A stretch of 64,000 nucleotides of DNA, taken from assembly GCA_009760855.2 (NCBI GenBank), contig WPIO01000005.1:7660001-7724000 (forward strand), given 5' to 3'. Below the pieces are notes generated by a model. It saw only the letters and a list, made by a program, of their open reading frames with translations, ran no database searches and was not told where the DNA came from. Positions 9,768 to 19,245 of the stretch are shown here, in pieces. The translations under genes were made by a program, and so were the position numbers. The stretch comes from Cristatella mucedo. Its lineage: Eukaryota; Bryozoa; Phylactolaemata; Cristatellidae. Position 1 is the first letter of the stretch. Every line of letters starts with the position of its first letter.

Positions 9768-10165
9768 TTAACCAACATTAATTTCAGTTTGTGACTTTCC
9801 TAGTACAAGTCCTTCAAACTTTTCTTTTGTAATTTCATCATCAGATAAAGCGTTAGTAATCTTTGAGATAATTTCAGAATTAGAACTTAAAGCATTCCTT
9901 TTACGTTTGCCTATTTCTGATAGAACACCTTCAACTGACACAAACACTACAGATAGAGCTGAAAAGAAAGTTACAGACGGCTAATCAATGGTGTTACTTG
10001 AATATAAGTACTTGAAACAGTTACTCCTAATGCTATTACTATATTTATAAATCTAATTGCATATCTAGCTCTTGTTAGTTTTTTTAGGCATCCCATAATT
10101 TTGTTATTAAATTTAACAGTCTCTTCATATTTTTTAACAGCGAAACCTTTTCTTAAATCTTTCAT
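9768..10165 (-). pseudogene. Small membrane protein with two hydrophobic segments, frameshifted
   Basis: The start chosen is ATG 10163-10165, preceded by AATATAGAA, the element's start motif. About 110-130 residues with a basic N-terminus, a hydrophobic segment (FINIVIALGVTVSS), a frameshift near 9985, a second hydrophobic segment (ALSVVFVSVEGVL) and a charged tail. The stop TAA at 9768-9770 lies inside the end of the convergent integrase gene, a 14-bp tail-to-tail overlap. No family recognised; Polintons often encode small membrane proteins of unknown role. Confidence 0.5.
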
Positions 10166-10203
10166 TTCTATATTAAAAAATTTATATCTTTTTTTGTAAA
10201 TGT

Positions 10204-10608
10204 TTAGATCCACCAATCCATAGTCTCTTCAATCAACTCTTCTGGAAGTTCAAAGTCTTTTCCTTGATCTATTTCTTTTTTTACTTGTTTTGTTAGTTCT
10301 ATTTTTGTTAGTTTTTTTAGAGTAAGCTTCTGATCTAATTTTATTTATTTTTTCTATTTTTAAGTCCTTGAGAAACTCTTTAAAGATTTGATCCTTCTCT
10401 AACTTTAGTAAATATATTTGCTATCTCTGGTTCAGAGTGAATGATTCTTAAAGCCTTGTATTCAATAACTAGTTTAACAGCGTTTAGTAATGTTGATCTA
10501 ATGTCTTCAATTCTACCCATAGGATATGAACAAATCTTAAAATTTGAAAGCTGCTGACCTTGAACTTCAAAAATTAAGGCAATTCTTACTCCTTGTTTCA
10601 ATAACCAT
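10204..10608 (-). pseudogene. Unrecognised small protein, frameshifted
   Basis: TATATAGAA precedes ATG 10606-10608. One base is out of frame within the first codons, and a second frameshift follows the segment ending REGSNL near 10385. The last frame has an acidic end (ELPEELIEETMDWWI) before TAA 10204-10206. The body (LIFEVQGQQLSNFKICSYPMG and the following helix) is not recognised. It lies between the two-segment membrane protein and another unknown gene, all in one direction. Confidence 0.45.
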
Positions 10609-10644
10609 TTCTATATAATGTTTATTTTGTTTTAATTAAATTAA

Positions 10645-11113
10645 TTATGCTGATTGTGCTTCTAAAGCTGCAGCAGTAGCCTTTTGTCTTGTGCTAACAC
10701 CATCGGATAGATCAGGTAAACTGCGTAACATTCGTCTTCAACGATTCCAGAGATGTCTGGTTTAACTCCTGAAACTCCTGAAATAACTGTTGAGAGTGTT
10801 GGAAGTTGAGATGCAATCCATGTTGTATAGCTAGAGATTTCAGAAGGATCGTCAAGAAGTGCATCTACTTTAGACCTAACAGTAGATTCAAGATTGGCTG
10901 TTACATCAGTTAAGCTGTTATAATCTTTTGAGCTTCGATATCACATTCATCAAGATAGAACTTCTTAACCGATTTGTCAGTCATAACTGAAATATCTTAA
11001 TCAAGTGTTTGCTGGTCGTATGCAGTCATTCTTGACCTAAAAAGGTAATCAACGTAAGACATTAGGAGAGTGGCACTAGTAGCAAGATTGGGATCAGTAA
11101 CATCGGTCAGCAT
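10645..11113 (-). pseudogene. Unrecognised acidic/Ser-Thr-rich protein
   Basis: ATATAGGAA precedes ATG 11111-11113. The frame reads MLTDVTDPNLATSATLLMSY and is mostly helical and acidic. A TAA interrupts it near 10998, a frameshift lies near 10925 and another near 10715, and it ends with an Ala-rich tail (QKATAAALEAQSA) at TAA 10645-10647. Because of the breaks it is easily missed by simple searches, but codon use and the start motif support it as a former gene of about 155 residues. No family recognised. Confidence 0.45.
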
Positions 11114-11218
11114 TTCCTATATAAAAAAAGAAATTAGTTATATGTAAAAGTTATTAGGTTTTTTTTTTTACATCATCAAAAATATTATAAAACTTATCAA
11201 ATGATGCTGTGTATTTTT

Positions 11219-11411
11219 TTATTTCTTTTTCATTTTATCATACGCATCACAAATATCTAAAAGAATCCAAATTGTTGATGCAGTAAGTTTAAAAATATAC
11301 TTATAAAGATCTGAAGGTATTAAGGGAGTATCATCTTCAAAACCGTAAAAACTTTTTGGCAATTCTTACAGCATATTCACAACTAAGAATTCTTGAAACT
11401 TTTTGATCCAT
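11219..11411 (-). pseudogene. SRILCC-family small protein, copy 6 (most distal)
   Basis: TATATAGGAAG precedes ATG 11409-11411. The N-terminus MDQKVSRILSCEYAVRIAK matches the family pattern: SRIL, Cys pair, then a helix with AVxIA. A frameshift near 11350 leads into a second half with the family's FxxD...ILLDICDAYDK motif, ending at TAA 11219-11221. About 63 residues. Function unknown. Confidence 0.5.
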
Positions 11412-11484
11412 CTTCCTATATAAGGTCTAAAGATTTGTTTTAATTGAATCTAATTTTTTTCTCATTTATTTTTGTAGTCCCTCC

Positions 11485-11706
11485 TCATAATTTACATGCA
11501 CATTTATCAATATTTTCATAATGATTAGCAATCTCAAGAAGCGTGTCAATAAATAATGGGTCTGCTTTTTTTTAAATTTGACAAGATTTACAACAAAGAA
11601 CATCACCATGGGGATTATTTCTTAATAAACCTCTACAAATCATAGTCATATGACTACGAGTATGCTTATTTTCAAGAACCTTTTCAAACTTTTCATCAAA
11701 ATCCAT
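11485..11706 (-). pseudogene. Small zinc-type protein within the SRILCC array
   Basis: TATATAGGAA precedes ATG 11704-11706. Unlike its neighbours it lacks the SRILCC start. It reads MDFDEKFEKVLENKHTRSH and has CRGLL, HGDVLCCKSC and, after one in-frame TAA near 11572, KCACKL at the end, so Cys and His spacing suggests one zinc site. The frame is otherwise kept to TGA 11485-11487 (about 73 residues). Whether it is a diverged family member or an unrelated gene inserted into the array cannot be told. Confidence 0.45.
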
Positions 11707-11731
11707 TTCCTATATAAGATTTAAGAACTGT

Positions 11732-11924
11732 TTAATTCATTTTTTCCCGTTCATCACAAATCTGTAAAAGTAAAGAAATTTTTGAATCATCTAATTTTAA
11801 AAGACGCTAATAAAAATCTAAAGGAATTTGGTCAAAAGTGTGAAAACCACATAAAATTTTTGCAACTTCTAAAGCATCATTACAACAAAGAATTCTTGAA
11901 GTTTTTTCATACATCTTCTATGTA
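11732..11924 (-). pseudogene. SRILCC-family small protein, copy 4
   Basis: ACATAGAAG precedes ATG 11922-11924. It reads MYEKTSRILCCNDALEVAK, then LDFY, an in-frame TAG, and ISLLLQICDEREK at the C-terminus before TAA 11732-11734. Apart from the TAG the frame is intact over 63 residues and lines up end to end with copy 3. Confidence 0.52.
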
Positions 11925-11974
11925 AGATTTAAGAATTATTTAATTCATATTTTTTTCATCTTTCTTCCTCTCTT

Positions 11975-12249
11975 TCATTTTTTTACAGCTTCATACAAAA
12001 GCTCACTAACCTTATTAATATAAGATTCTGTTCTATCTCCTAAAATTTTTCGATCATATTGATTTTTTTCAAAATCATCACAAATATCTAAAAGCATAGA
12101 TATTTCGTCTTCTCTTAATCTAATAACATCTTCATAAAAATTTGGTGGAAAGCCACTAGTTTTTTATACCTGAGTTCAGAGTCGCATAAAACTTTTGCAA
12201 TATGTGCAGCCTCTCGACAACAAAGAATCCTTGAAGTTTTATACTCCAT
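11975..12249 (-). pseudogene. SRILCC-family small protein, copy 3
   Basis: TATATAGAGAAAAA precedes ATG 12247-12249. The N-terminus is MEYKTSRILCCREAAHIAK. A frameshift near 12155, at an A run, is followed by NFYEDVIRLREDEI and MLLDICDDFEK and a longer Lys-rich tail ending at TGA 11975-11977. It is the most complete family member and shows the two-part layout: Cys-containing first helix and an ICD motif helix. Confidence 0.52.
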
Positions 12250-12283
12250 TTTTTCTCTATATAAAGTTTAAGAAATAGTTATT

Positions 12284-12550
12284 CATTTTTTTTCTAAATT
12301 TGTTTTCTGAATCAAAACCCTATTAAAAATTTTATGATCTTTACATTGTAAAATTAATTCTTCATTTTTTTCACTCTCATCACAAATCTCTTAACAACTC
12401 ACATAAAATGTCATCACTTAAATTACCAATAAGTTCATAAAATTGTAGTGGAAAATCATATTCATAAGACATTCCATAACCACGAATAGCTGATAGTGCA
12501 ATTCTTACAGCATACCTACAACAAAGAATTCTTGAAACTCTTTGATCCTT
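12284..12550 (-). pseudogene. SRILCC-family small protein, copy 2, start codon lost
   Basis: TATATAGGAAAAAA is present but the start codon reads AAG at 12548-12550. The rest reads DQRVSRILCCRYAVRIA and then FYELIGNLSDDILCELL, with a frameshift near 12388 into REICDESEK-type sequence, ending at TGA 12284-12286. The preserved start motif shows that a start codon was lost rather than the frame being spurious. Confidence 0.48.
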
Positions 12551-12588
12551 TTTTTTCCTATATAAAACTAAAGACCTATTTAATAGAA

Positions 12589-12864
12589 TTAATTAATTTG
12601 TACTCCTTGTTTTGTTTTTGGGTTTTTTGATTTCTTAGACGCTTCTTCAAGCATTTCATTTATCTTACCTCTACACTTCATTAGTTTATCAGAAGCTTCA
12701 CATATTTCTATAAGAACTCTATCAAACGAACTATCTAAACCTGGAATAAGTTTATCAAGAGAGTGTCTAATTATACGTTGATCATTTCCTTTTAGTTTTT
12801 GAAGGCAGATCTTTACAGCCATATCTCTGGATTGTTCACAGCTTAGAATTCTTGAGACGTCTAT
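12589..12864 (-). pseudogene. SRILCC-family small protein, copy 1, start codon lost
   Basis: TATATAGAA is followed by ATA at 12862-12864 in place of ATG; an upstream ATG at 12904 would run through the motif and is less likely. The frame is open for 91 residues: IDVSRILSCEQSRDMAVKI, then FDRVLIEICEASDK and a Lys-rich tail, ending at TAA 12589-12591. Only the start codon is damaged. Confidence 0.5.
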
Positions 12865-12886
12865 TTCTATATAAGTATAAATATTT

Positions 12887-13099
12887 TTATAATTCATTTT
12901 CTTCATTTACATAATCACTTCGAAATGGAGGTATATCATCAGCTTCAGTGTAAAAGGTAAAGTCATCTTCAGCGGATTCAAACCCAGATTCGGATTCGGA
13001 TTCAGGTATGTAATCAGGATCTTCGGACTCCGTATCTGAAATACTTATATCCATAGAGCTTTCTTCAACTTTTAAAAACTCTGGGTTTTCGTTTTCCAT
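12887..13099 (-). CDS. Small acidic protein
   Basis: The start is ATG 13097-13099 behind ATTATAGAA; longer frames reaching 13165 run through the motif. About 70 residues, strongly acidic and Ser-rich (DTESEDPDYIPESESESGF), ending NEENEL. No internal break. It resembles acidic tails or DNA-mimic-like small proteins in composition only; no function is claimed. It lies between the polymerase and the SRILCC array, 26 bp past the polymerase stop. Confidence 0.5.
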   Translation of the reverse strand: MENENPEFLKVEESSMDISISDTESEDPDYIPESESESGFESAEDDFTFYTEADDIPPFRSDYVNEENEL

Positions 13100-13124
13100 T
13101 TCTATAATAATGAAATTATTTTTG

Positions 13125-16100
13125 TTAAATACATTTCTCATATCGACCCGGATTACTACCTTCACTCAAAGCTTTATTAATCTTATAATGTCCATAAGCA
13201 TAACTACAACGACCACAATCTAACCAGTAACGTTTTGAGTCAAATGCTGATAGTGCAACTTTTCCATCTCATTAGTAAATAGTTCGTGTTTATCTTGAGA
13301 TATTTTATGAAACTTTCTACTTTGACTTTCACCAAACTTTTCATTTTTTTACCTTTAAAAATTTCTATACTCTCAGTTAAACAACTAACAAATGTGTCAT
13401 GCCCCATAGTTTTAGTTAAAACTGCTTTTGTTACTCCTTTTGCAGCAGCTTTTCTTTCAGCATCAACGATACTTACAGATATAGCTTTTGTCTTAAAGCA
13501 CAAACTTCTGAAATTACTTTTCCTTCTGCTTCATCCTTAAATTTACCAATTGTATCATCATCAAAATAATCAGGCGTTGCTTTCATATCATCGTAAAGAT
13601 TAGGTGTTTCAACGTTCATAATTAAAAATCAGTGTCAGTATAAATTAAACTAACCTTGTCTTCATATTTCTGTTTTATAAAATCGTAATAAAACTTCTGC
13701 ATATGTAACTTTGATAAATCTAGAATTGTACTACCAATGAATATTGGTTTATTTAATTTTTTTTTCGACTGATTCATTTGAAATATTGTCAAATATTTTC
13801 AAAAGTCTCTAAAGTTAACCATATTTGGATCTCTTATTCGTTTATTGAATTTCTTTTTTCCTGCTTCGTCAATGGTACTAACTAAATAAGTTTTAACTCT
13901 TTTTTCAACATCACAGGTTTTACCATAGAATGAATTCATTATAAGTTTCCAAAGGTTTCTTAAAAACTTTTTACTTGAATTTAATGCTTTCATTTCAGCA
14001 CACATTTCAATATAAGGTTTAAGTCATCTAGATTGATTAAACCTAACAACTTTCTTTACAACACGAACCATTCCATGTGTTAAACAGAATTTTAAATATC
14101 TATAATGTAGAAGATAATCCTTTTTTGGTTTAAAATCACATATTAACTTTGGAATATTACTTGCTCCTGTTTTGAATTTATTTTAAAAATTTGAATATTC
14201 ACTACAATGAACAACTCTATTAGAAGCACATAATGGATATTCGTTGTGTAAATCATGGTATAATACTCTTTAGTTTTTGGATCGTATTCAATATCAACAA
14301 CAAAGAAGTAACCAGTATCTGATTCATTTTCTAACCTAAGAATACTATCAATATCCCACCCTTCATTTGAAATTTCAACAATGTTTCCTTGTGGAAGAAG
14401 TTCCATCATTGCATAAGGATAAAGACTTGTTGCGTCTTGGTAAGTTATCCATGTTATTGGTTTATCCTTATCATAATCAGGAACTAATGGATTACTTGCC
14501 TTAACAAGTCTACTACTAACCTGACATATTCCTCCACGAATAGATTTTTTTAACATGTCATAATTCTCTCTATCAGACAATAACTCAATCTTTACTCCTG
14601 AAAACCAGAATACTGCATTCCATGAGAAGTTTGGTGTTGTTACAAAGTTTGCAGGATCTAATTTCCGTTTTGATACCAAACCTTTTCTAAAACTTTCGAA
14701 ACAATCAGCAAGTAATAAGACGTCTGTTTGAAGATATAAGTTATGATATTCTAACATATTTTTACAATCAAAATCTTTCCAAACATCATTTGCTTTTTTA
14801 TAACTTTCATCGGATATACCAGTCGTGTAAACACTTGAATAAAAATCATCTTTACCTCGAAGAGATGAAGTGAACAACTTCTCAAAAGAATCCATGAACT
14901 CGTAAGGATATTCTACTTTAGTTGCTAGCATATTAAGGTTCTTATTCGGATAAAGTTCTATTAAAAATGTGTTAGAAATTGGGAAACAATCGATCGTTTT
15001 ACCCATTGTTGATGCGATAAAATTTAATGAACCAAGCATAAATTGTGGACTATCCTTAAAAAAAATATCCTTAACCCTTAACATCATATACTTCTCAAGA
15101 TTATTCGCTATTGGTTGTGCTTCAACACTAAAATTTTCAAGAGCTTTAACAATTATGTGTGAGTCATACCCTCTAAAGTTGTGAAATATAACTGGAAGTT
15201 GCCATCTTTTAAAGTTAATTCCAGCTTTTAAGTTACAAATATGATGTGCTGGGCCTCTATATTTATTTTTTAGATGACAGTGATCGTGAACTTTTCTCAA
15301 ATCACTTACTTTTGAATTGAATGGCTCTTTACACATTCAACAGAATAAAGCATTTTCATATTCATCAAATTCACTTTCAGTTAAATCATCCATTTTACTT
15401 TCTCCACTATGTTCAATCAATGTGCTTTTCAAGAAATTTGATAATTCAAATAATCTTAGAAGAAACTTAACCACACAATCAGACCCAACATTAAAAAACC
15501 TATCAAAAACTTCCCCCTTCCAATCAACTATGATATAAGCAGCCGAACATGGTGTGTGTGTTGAAGAATTTTCTTGTTTTTCAATTATACATTCAAAATC
15601 AGCATAAAAAACATATGGGTATGTATTAAGATGTCTGAAAGAATCAAACTTAATAAATTTACTGTCACCATGTGGCATTAAATAAGCAGTTATTCCAGAG
15701 TTCATACTTTCACATATTTCTAAATAATTAGTTACTTGTTTTTTATCAAAGAATCTATTTAAGCATCTACTGTCTTCCTCCAGAGTTTGTTGGTCTACAT
15801 AATGAATTAAAATTACTAATCAGCATATAATGTTCTTTTTTACCTTTAACAACTAGCAAAAGATTTACATGTCTACCTCCTTTTTCATCTGATTTTTTTA
15901 CAACTCTCAGTGGTGAAACCCTTGATTCTTTATACCCACACGAGTAAACATTTATACTAACATTCATTGCTTTCTCTAATTTAATAACGTCTTTAACCAT
16001 TAAAGGCCATTCAATCTCATTAGGAAGATTAGAGTGATTATTAGCTAATATTGTTTTTAAATCATTTATTTTCCACTTATTTCTTTCTACTGGGTTTAGA

Positions 16101-16729
16101 GACCTTAAAACACACCACAAAGCGCAAAACTCATCATTAAGATTTTTTAAGTTAATTATACACTTTTTCTTAACAAGATATGCAGGTGTTTCAATGTATG
16201 TACCACCGCTTAGGGGTATGTATTTAGAAATAACAACAGAGAATGAATGATAACCAATAAATAACCATCCATAACCAACATTTCTTTCTACTAACATCTC
16301 AGAATTAGTTCCTAAAGAAAGCATTACTTTTTCATATATCGAGTTGGATGATTCACTATCCATCGTTAACATTGATTTAGATTGTGCTCCTTTTCTTTCT
16401 ATGTCTCCATTACTAAACATTCTCATGTCGAATGATATTTTAAAATGAACTCTAACAAACCTCCATGAACTTCTAACTCTGCTAAGTAATTCATTTTTTT
16501 GATATCTAAGAGACTCTTTAAGTGACTCAAAGACTGCATATGTTCTTTTTGTTTTATAAGAAAAAGTTAAAGTATTTCCACTAGCAGAAACAACAGGTTC
16601 TATGAAACCAACTTTGTTTAGTCTTCCTTTTTCTCCAACGTATTTTCTACTTGATGGCTTGAAATCAATGTTCATTAACCTTCTAGATTCAAAAGGGAAA
16701 GAATTTCTTTGACTTATTCGAGAAGACAC
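13125..16729 (-). pseudogene. Protein-primed family B DNA polymerase (Polinton type), broken
   Basis: The start is placed at GTG 16727-16729 because TATATAGCAA lies directly before it; the ancestral ATG is probably mutated. Recognisable parts, N to C: the Polinton N-terminal domain (VNLLLVVKGKKEHYMLISN), exonuclease motif I in YADFECIIE, a Cys/His insert (MCKEPF, HDHCHLKNKYRG), exonuclease-region FRGYDSHI, polymerase motif A region (WITYQDATSLYPYAM), LKPYI, MNSFYGKT and the catalytic YTDTD, then IGKFKDE and VALSAFD near the C-terminus. Breaks: frameshifts near 15770, 14270, 13640, 13505 and 13350, TGA 15337-15339 and 14024-14026, TAA near 14190. It would replicate the element by protein priming. 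Confidence 0.9.
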
Positions 16730-16783
16730 TTGCTATATAAGGTAAAAATATGTATGCTAATTAATATCGATTTGAATTTAGTA

Positions 16784-16892
16784 ATGATAGAATGTTTCCT
16801 TTTACGATATCGTCTAATTTTTTGACAACCGATGGTGAAACCGGGGTTGGAGAAAAATTAGACGATGTCGTAAAAGGGAATATTCCTATCAT
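16784..16892. repeat. Long imperfect hairpin at right edge of viral element
   Basis: Bases 16784-16822 and 16853-16892 are imperfect inverted copies of each other, 39-40 bases with about five differences. The loop carries a further CAACC/GGTTG pairing. It lies 55 bases beyond the polymerase start, where AT-rich viral sequence gives way to GC-rich flank. It may be a remnant of the terminal inverted repeat, a hairpin end, or a small foldback element inserted at the edge. Confidence 0.65.
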
Positions 16893-17699
16893 CAAGGGTA
16901 AGGGTCACCGGCTAGGCCGGGGTCGGACCTACGGCATGGATGGATGTGCGGTGAAGTGAGGTCACCGGGGCTCTTGGGTAGGAGAAGTTGGCCGAGTAAG
17001 TAGTGGTGTTGGAGGCTCCCGGTCTCGCCGAGTGCTGCACCTGGATGGTTGTAGGTGTGCTCCGGCAATGCAGCCACGAACGCAAGGCGACGAGTACCCA
17101 AGGCCCGAGCGGAGCTGGATAACACGCTCGTCGTTAAGACTTGTAAACTCCGCGTTCCCCATGTAGCAGGTTCGTGACTCCCCCCCCCCCCCCCGTGTGT
17201 TGGCGTCTTTCGACGGAGTCTTTCGACTGTTGTGGACGTCTGCTCCGTCTATTCCAGAATACTCAGCTAGCCGGGTCTTGCACGGCGTATGCTTGTAATG
17301 GTTGGACGGAGGCTGGCGACGGTAACGGTGGAAGCCGACCGACCGACTAACGCGTTTGTTTGCGCTTGCTTCGTCGTCTTGCGCTCCTATAGTGTGCTCT
17401 GTTTAGGACCCTCCCTGTAGATTTGTTTAGTTCCCCTGTTGTTGTTGGCGCATGCGTAATTATAAAGAGGTTTAACCTGACGGCCACTCGTCTTACCTTG
17501 GTTCAGCGGCATGGCGAGCGGCAGCGTGGCAGGAGTGTAGCGGTGTTTGGCGGGAACTAGCCTTTGACCCCTGGAACTCGGCTACACACTTGTCTCCGTT
17601 CAACTTCAGGCCCGACTTTGATTTTGCGGGAGTGACGCGACACAATCCCTCGTCATGTTCAGCCACCATGATAAACTAAAACATAGTCCGTATAAATGG
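16893..17699. other. GC-rich flank, no gene recognised
   Basis: Markedly more GC-rich than the viral element. It contains a C run at about 17181-17194, a GTCTTTCGAC sequence repeated at 17205-17230, and an AT-rich TTATAA-like site near 17460 on the minus strand. It may be LTR or internal sequence of the adjacent Ty3/Gypsy fragment, but no paired LTR was found. Confidence 0.4.
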
Positions 17700-18030
17700 C
17701 TACACCCCGATCTCATCCAAGAGGTTGTGCACTAGTTGCTGAAAGATCTCCAGCGTGCTAGTAATGCCAAAGGGCAGCCGGTGAAAACGAAAACGTCTAA
17801 ATGGTGTTATAAACGTCGTTAAGCGAGGGCTTTTGTAAGACAATGGAATATCCCAAAATCCGCTAGAGGTATCCAACTTTGAAAACATTTTACCACCAAC
17901 AAGATTAGGCCAAATCTCACCAAGCGTAGGTAGCATGTACCTTTCACGAACCACTAGTTGATTTAAGCGCTTCAAGTCGACTCAAAGGCGTACTTTGCAG
18001 TTGGGCTTCAGGACCAGTACGATTGCAGAG
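17700..18030 (-). pseudogene. Ty3/Gypsy reverse transcriptase fragment
   Basis: The frame reads LKRLNQLVVRERYMLPT, FSKLDTSSGFWDIPL and FHRLPFGITS, the classic Ty3/Gypsy palm and finger motifs. The catalytic YxDD lies beyond the break at 17700 and is not present. A TGA interrupts the frame just upstream, at the position equivalent to VRxxVDLKRLN. This is the 3'-most recognisable part of a minus-strand element whose gag is at 18511-19002; RNase H and integrase are missing. Confidence 0.82.
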
Positions 18031-18510
18031 CACCACTCGGTTGGCTCCGATACACACACGTTCGACGATGCCATTCTTCTAAATTTGAAGGATTTCGTCC
18101 TTTACCAAAGGGAACAGCGGTCTGAGAATGCGGCGGGTTGTACGCAGTATGCTTTCGCATCGGGTTTGAGACAAATTTTCACCGGCTGGCATTACATTAA
18201 TCAAATCTCTCCAAATACCGAGTCGTGAAGAATAGCCTCCTCTATGCTTAGAGTTTGATCAATCCCATGCGCAGAGAAGCTCATCGGCTGAGGAGATTAT
18301 CTTTTGCTCTAGCCACTGCATAGACTATTTTTAACGAAATTGTCATTCCATGCCCGAGCAAATCCTTTTGCCAGGATGATGATGCCCTTACCGTCTGGTA
18401 CTCCGCCACTGCAATCTTTGTAATGACATCCGTGGTGTAGTTCTCACCGTTGGATTCAGCCGCGACCTCTCTTATTTTAGAGTCGGGTTTTAGGCGTGAT
18501 TTGCAACGAA
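18031..18510 (-). pseudogene. Degenerate Ty3/Gypsy gag-pol linker
   Basis: Between gag and reverse transcriptase the minus strand has short broken frames, including RCKSRLKPDSKIREV-like sequence, as expected for a decayed nucleocapsid, protease and linker. The protease DSG/DTG motif was not found. Assignment rests on position and continuity of orientation. Confidence 0.45.
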
Positions 18511-19002
18511 CTACACAGTGCCCTGATTCCCGCAGGTATTGCAACGGTGGGTCTCGTGCTTGGCAGCGTCGAGGAGTGTGAGGTGGGACAATCCCACAAC
18601 CAGGCTATCTCGGACTAACTCGTCTACCATCGAGCGGTATTCGTAGTTCGAAGGTAAATCATGTAGTTCGCGTATGAATGCTTCGGTAGACACACCCGGA
18701 TGTTGACAGTGGCGGTTAAACATAGCCATATAGTAGATGATATTCCTTCTTGGTATGAAAACATTATCAATTTTGCCCAAGATGAGATCCAACGTCTTCA
18801 CTTGGTCGACCTCATGGGTAAAAGTGTCGAATATTGCTTCGGCTTTCGCCCCCGTGGCGTTCAAGAGTGTACTTAACCTTACGTCCTGTTCCTCAGTCGT
18901 CAGCTTGGTTGCCGTCACATAATGGCGAAAACGGTTTCTCCAAGCCTTCCATAACGCTGGCTCATCCAATTTAAACTCCGCTGAAGGGTTACACTTAGCC
19001 AT
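18511..19002 (-). pseudogene. Ty3/Gypsy gag-like protein, C-terminally broken
   Basis: A 163-residue frame from ATG 19000-19002. It has the layout of metazoan Gypsy gag: W-KAWRNRFRHY near residue 20, TEEQDVRLSTLLNATG near residue 40, and RRNIIYYMAMFNRHCQ near residue 90, followed by LVRDSLVVGL. A CNTCGNQG remnant of a CCHC zinc knuckle stands at the C-terminus before the stop. Confidence 0.72.
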
Positions 19003-19245
19003 CTCTTCACCTGTACTACTTATCAGGGCGATACTCTATAACTTTACCGCTACCACGATGTAATACGACACATCGAGAATGAACAAAGCGCGTTCATTGG
19101 CAACCATATTTTGCCCGCTAACGGACCGCATCTTCAGCGATGCTTCTCCTGAGAGTCACGTTTTTGTGGCTCCGATTGGTTGCTCTGCTATCACAGTCGC
19201 TGCCCGATTCGCTGAGCCCGAAACACGTCTCCAGGATCTAACCGT

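Larger units (their letters stand above)
7638..9781 (+). pseudogene. Polinton-type rve integrase, split by a LINE
   Basis: The gene starts at ATG 7638. The catalytic core is the open frame 7796-8317, with SVIDVASRYKESRPL, VDPGSEFKG and the expected downstream glutamate in SVALVERMNR, giving the D,D-35-E pattern of retroviral and Polinton integrases. The C-terminal chromo/SH3-like region continues past 8317 in another frame, with RRRATDPIWSL before the LINE insertion at 8400. It resumes after 9690 with SFVREEL, the usual Polinton integrase ending, and stops at 9779-9781. Breaks: TAA at 7668 and 7776, frameshifts near 7790, 8290 and 9710, TGA 8325-8327, and the LINE itself. It would insert the element into host DNA. 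Confidence 0.85.
1..16892. mobile_element. Polinton/adintovirus-like endogenous element, left end outside window
   Basis: An AT-rich block with two opposed gene clusters. The right-pointing cluster carries virion-type genes, a YqaJ-like nuclease and an rve integrase. The left-pointing cluster carries small genes and a protein-primed family B DNA polymerase. PolB, a retrovirus-type integrase and a capsid gene together define Polintons (Mavericks) and the related adintoviruses. No packaging ATPase or adenain-type protease was recognised, so these either lie left of base 1 or are absent. Most larger genes are broken by frameshifts or stops and the integrase carries a LINE, so the copy is defective. 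The right edge is placed at the hairpin at 16784-16892, where base composition changes sharply. The family assignment is firm; the exact boundaries and subfamily are inferred. Confidence 0.88.

Noticed and set aside
1736-15339. In-frame TGA codons in viral genes, some at likely tryptophan positions, suggesting an alternative code
   Set aside because: Six TGAs were seen (1736, 4415, 6089, 8325, 14024, 15337), one just before LKPYI where Trp is usual. At least as many TAA/TAG stops and many frameshifts occur in the same genes, and TGG is used normally, so decay explains them.
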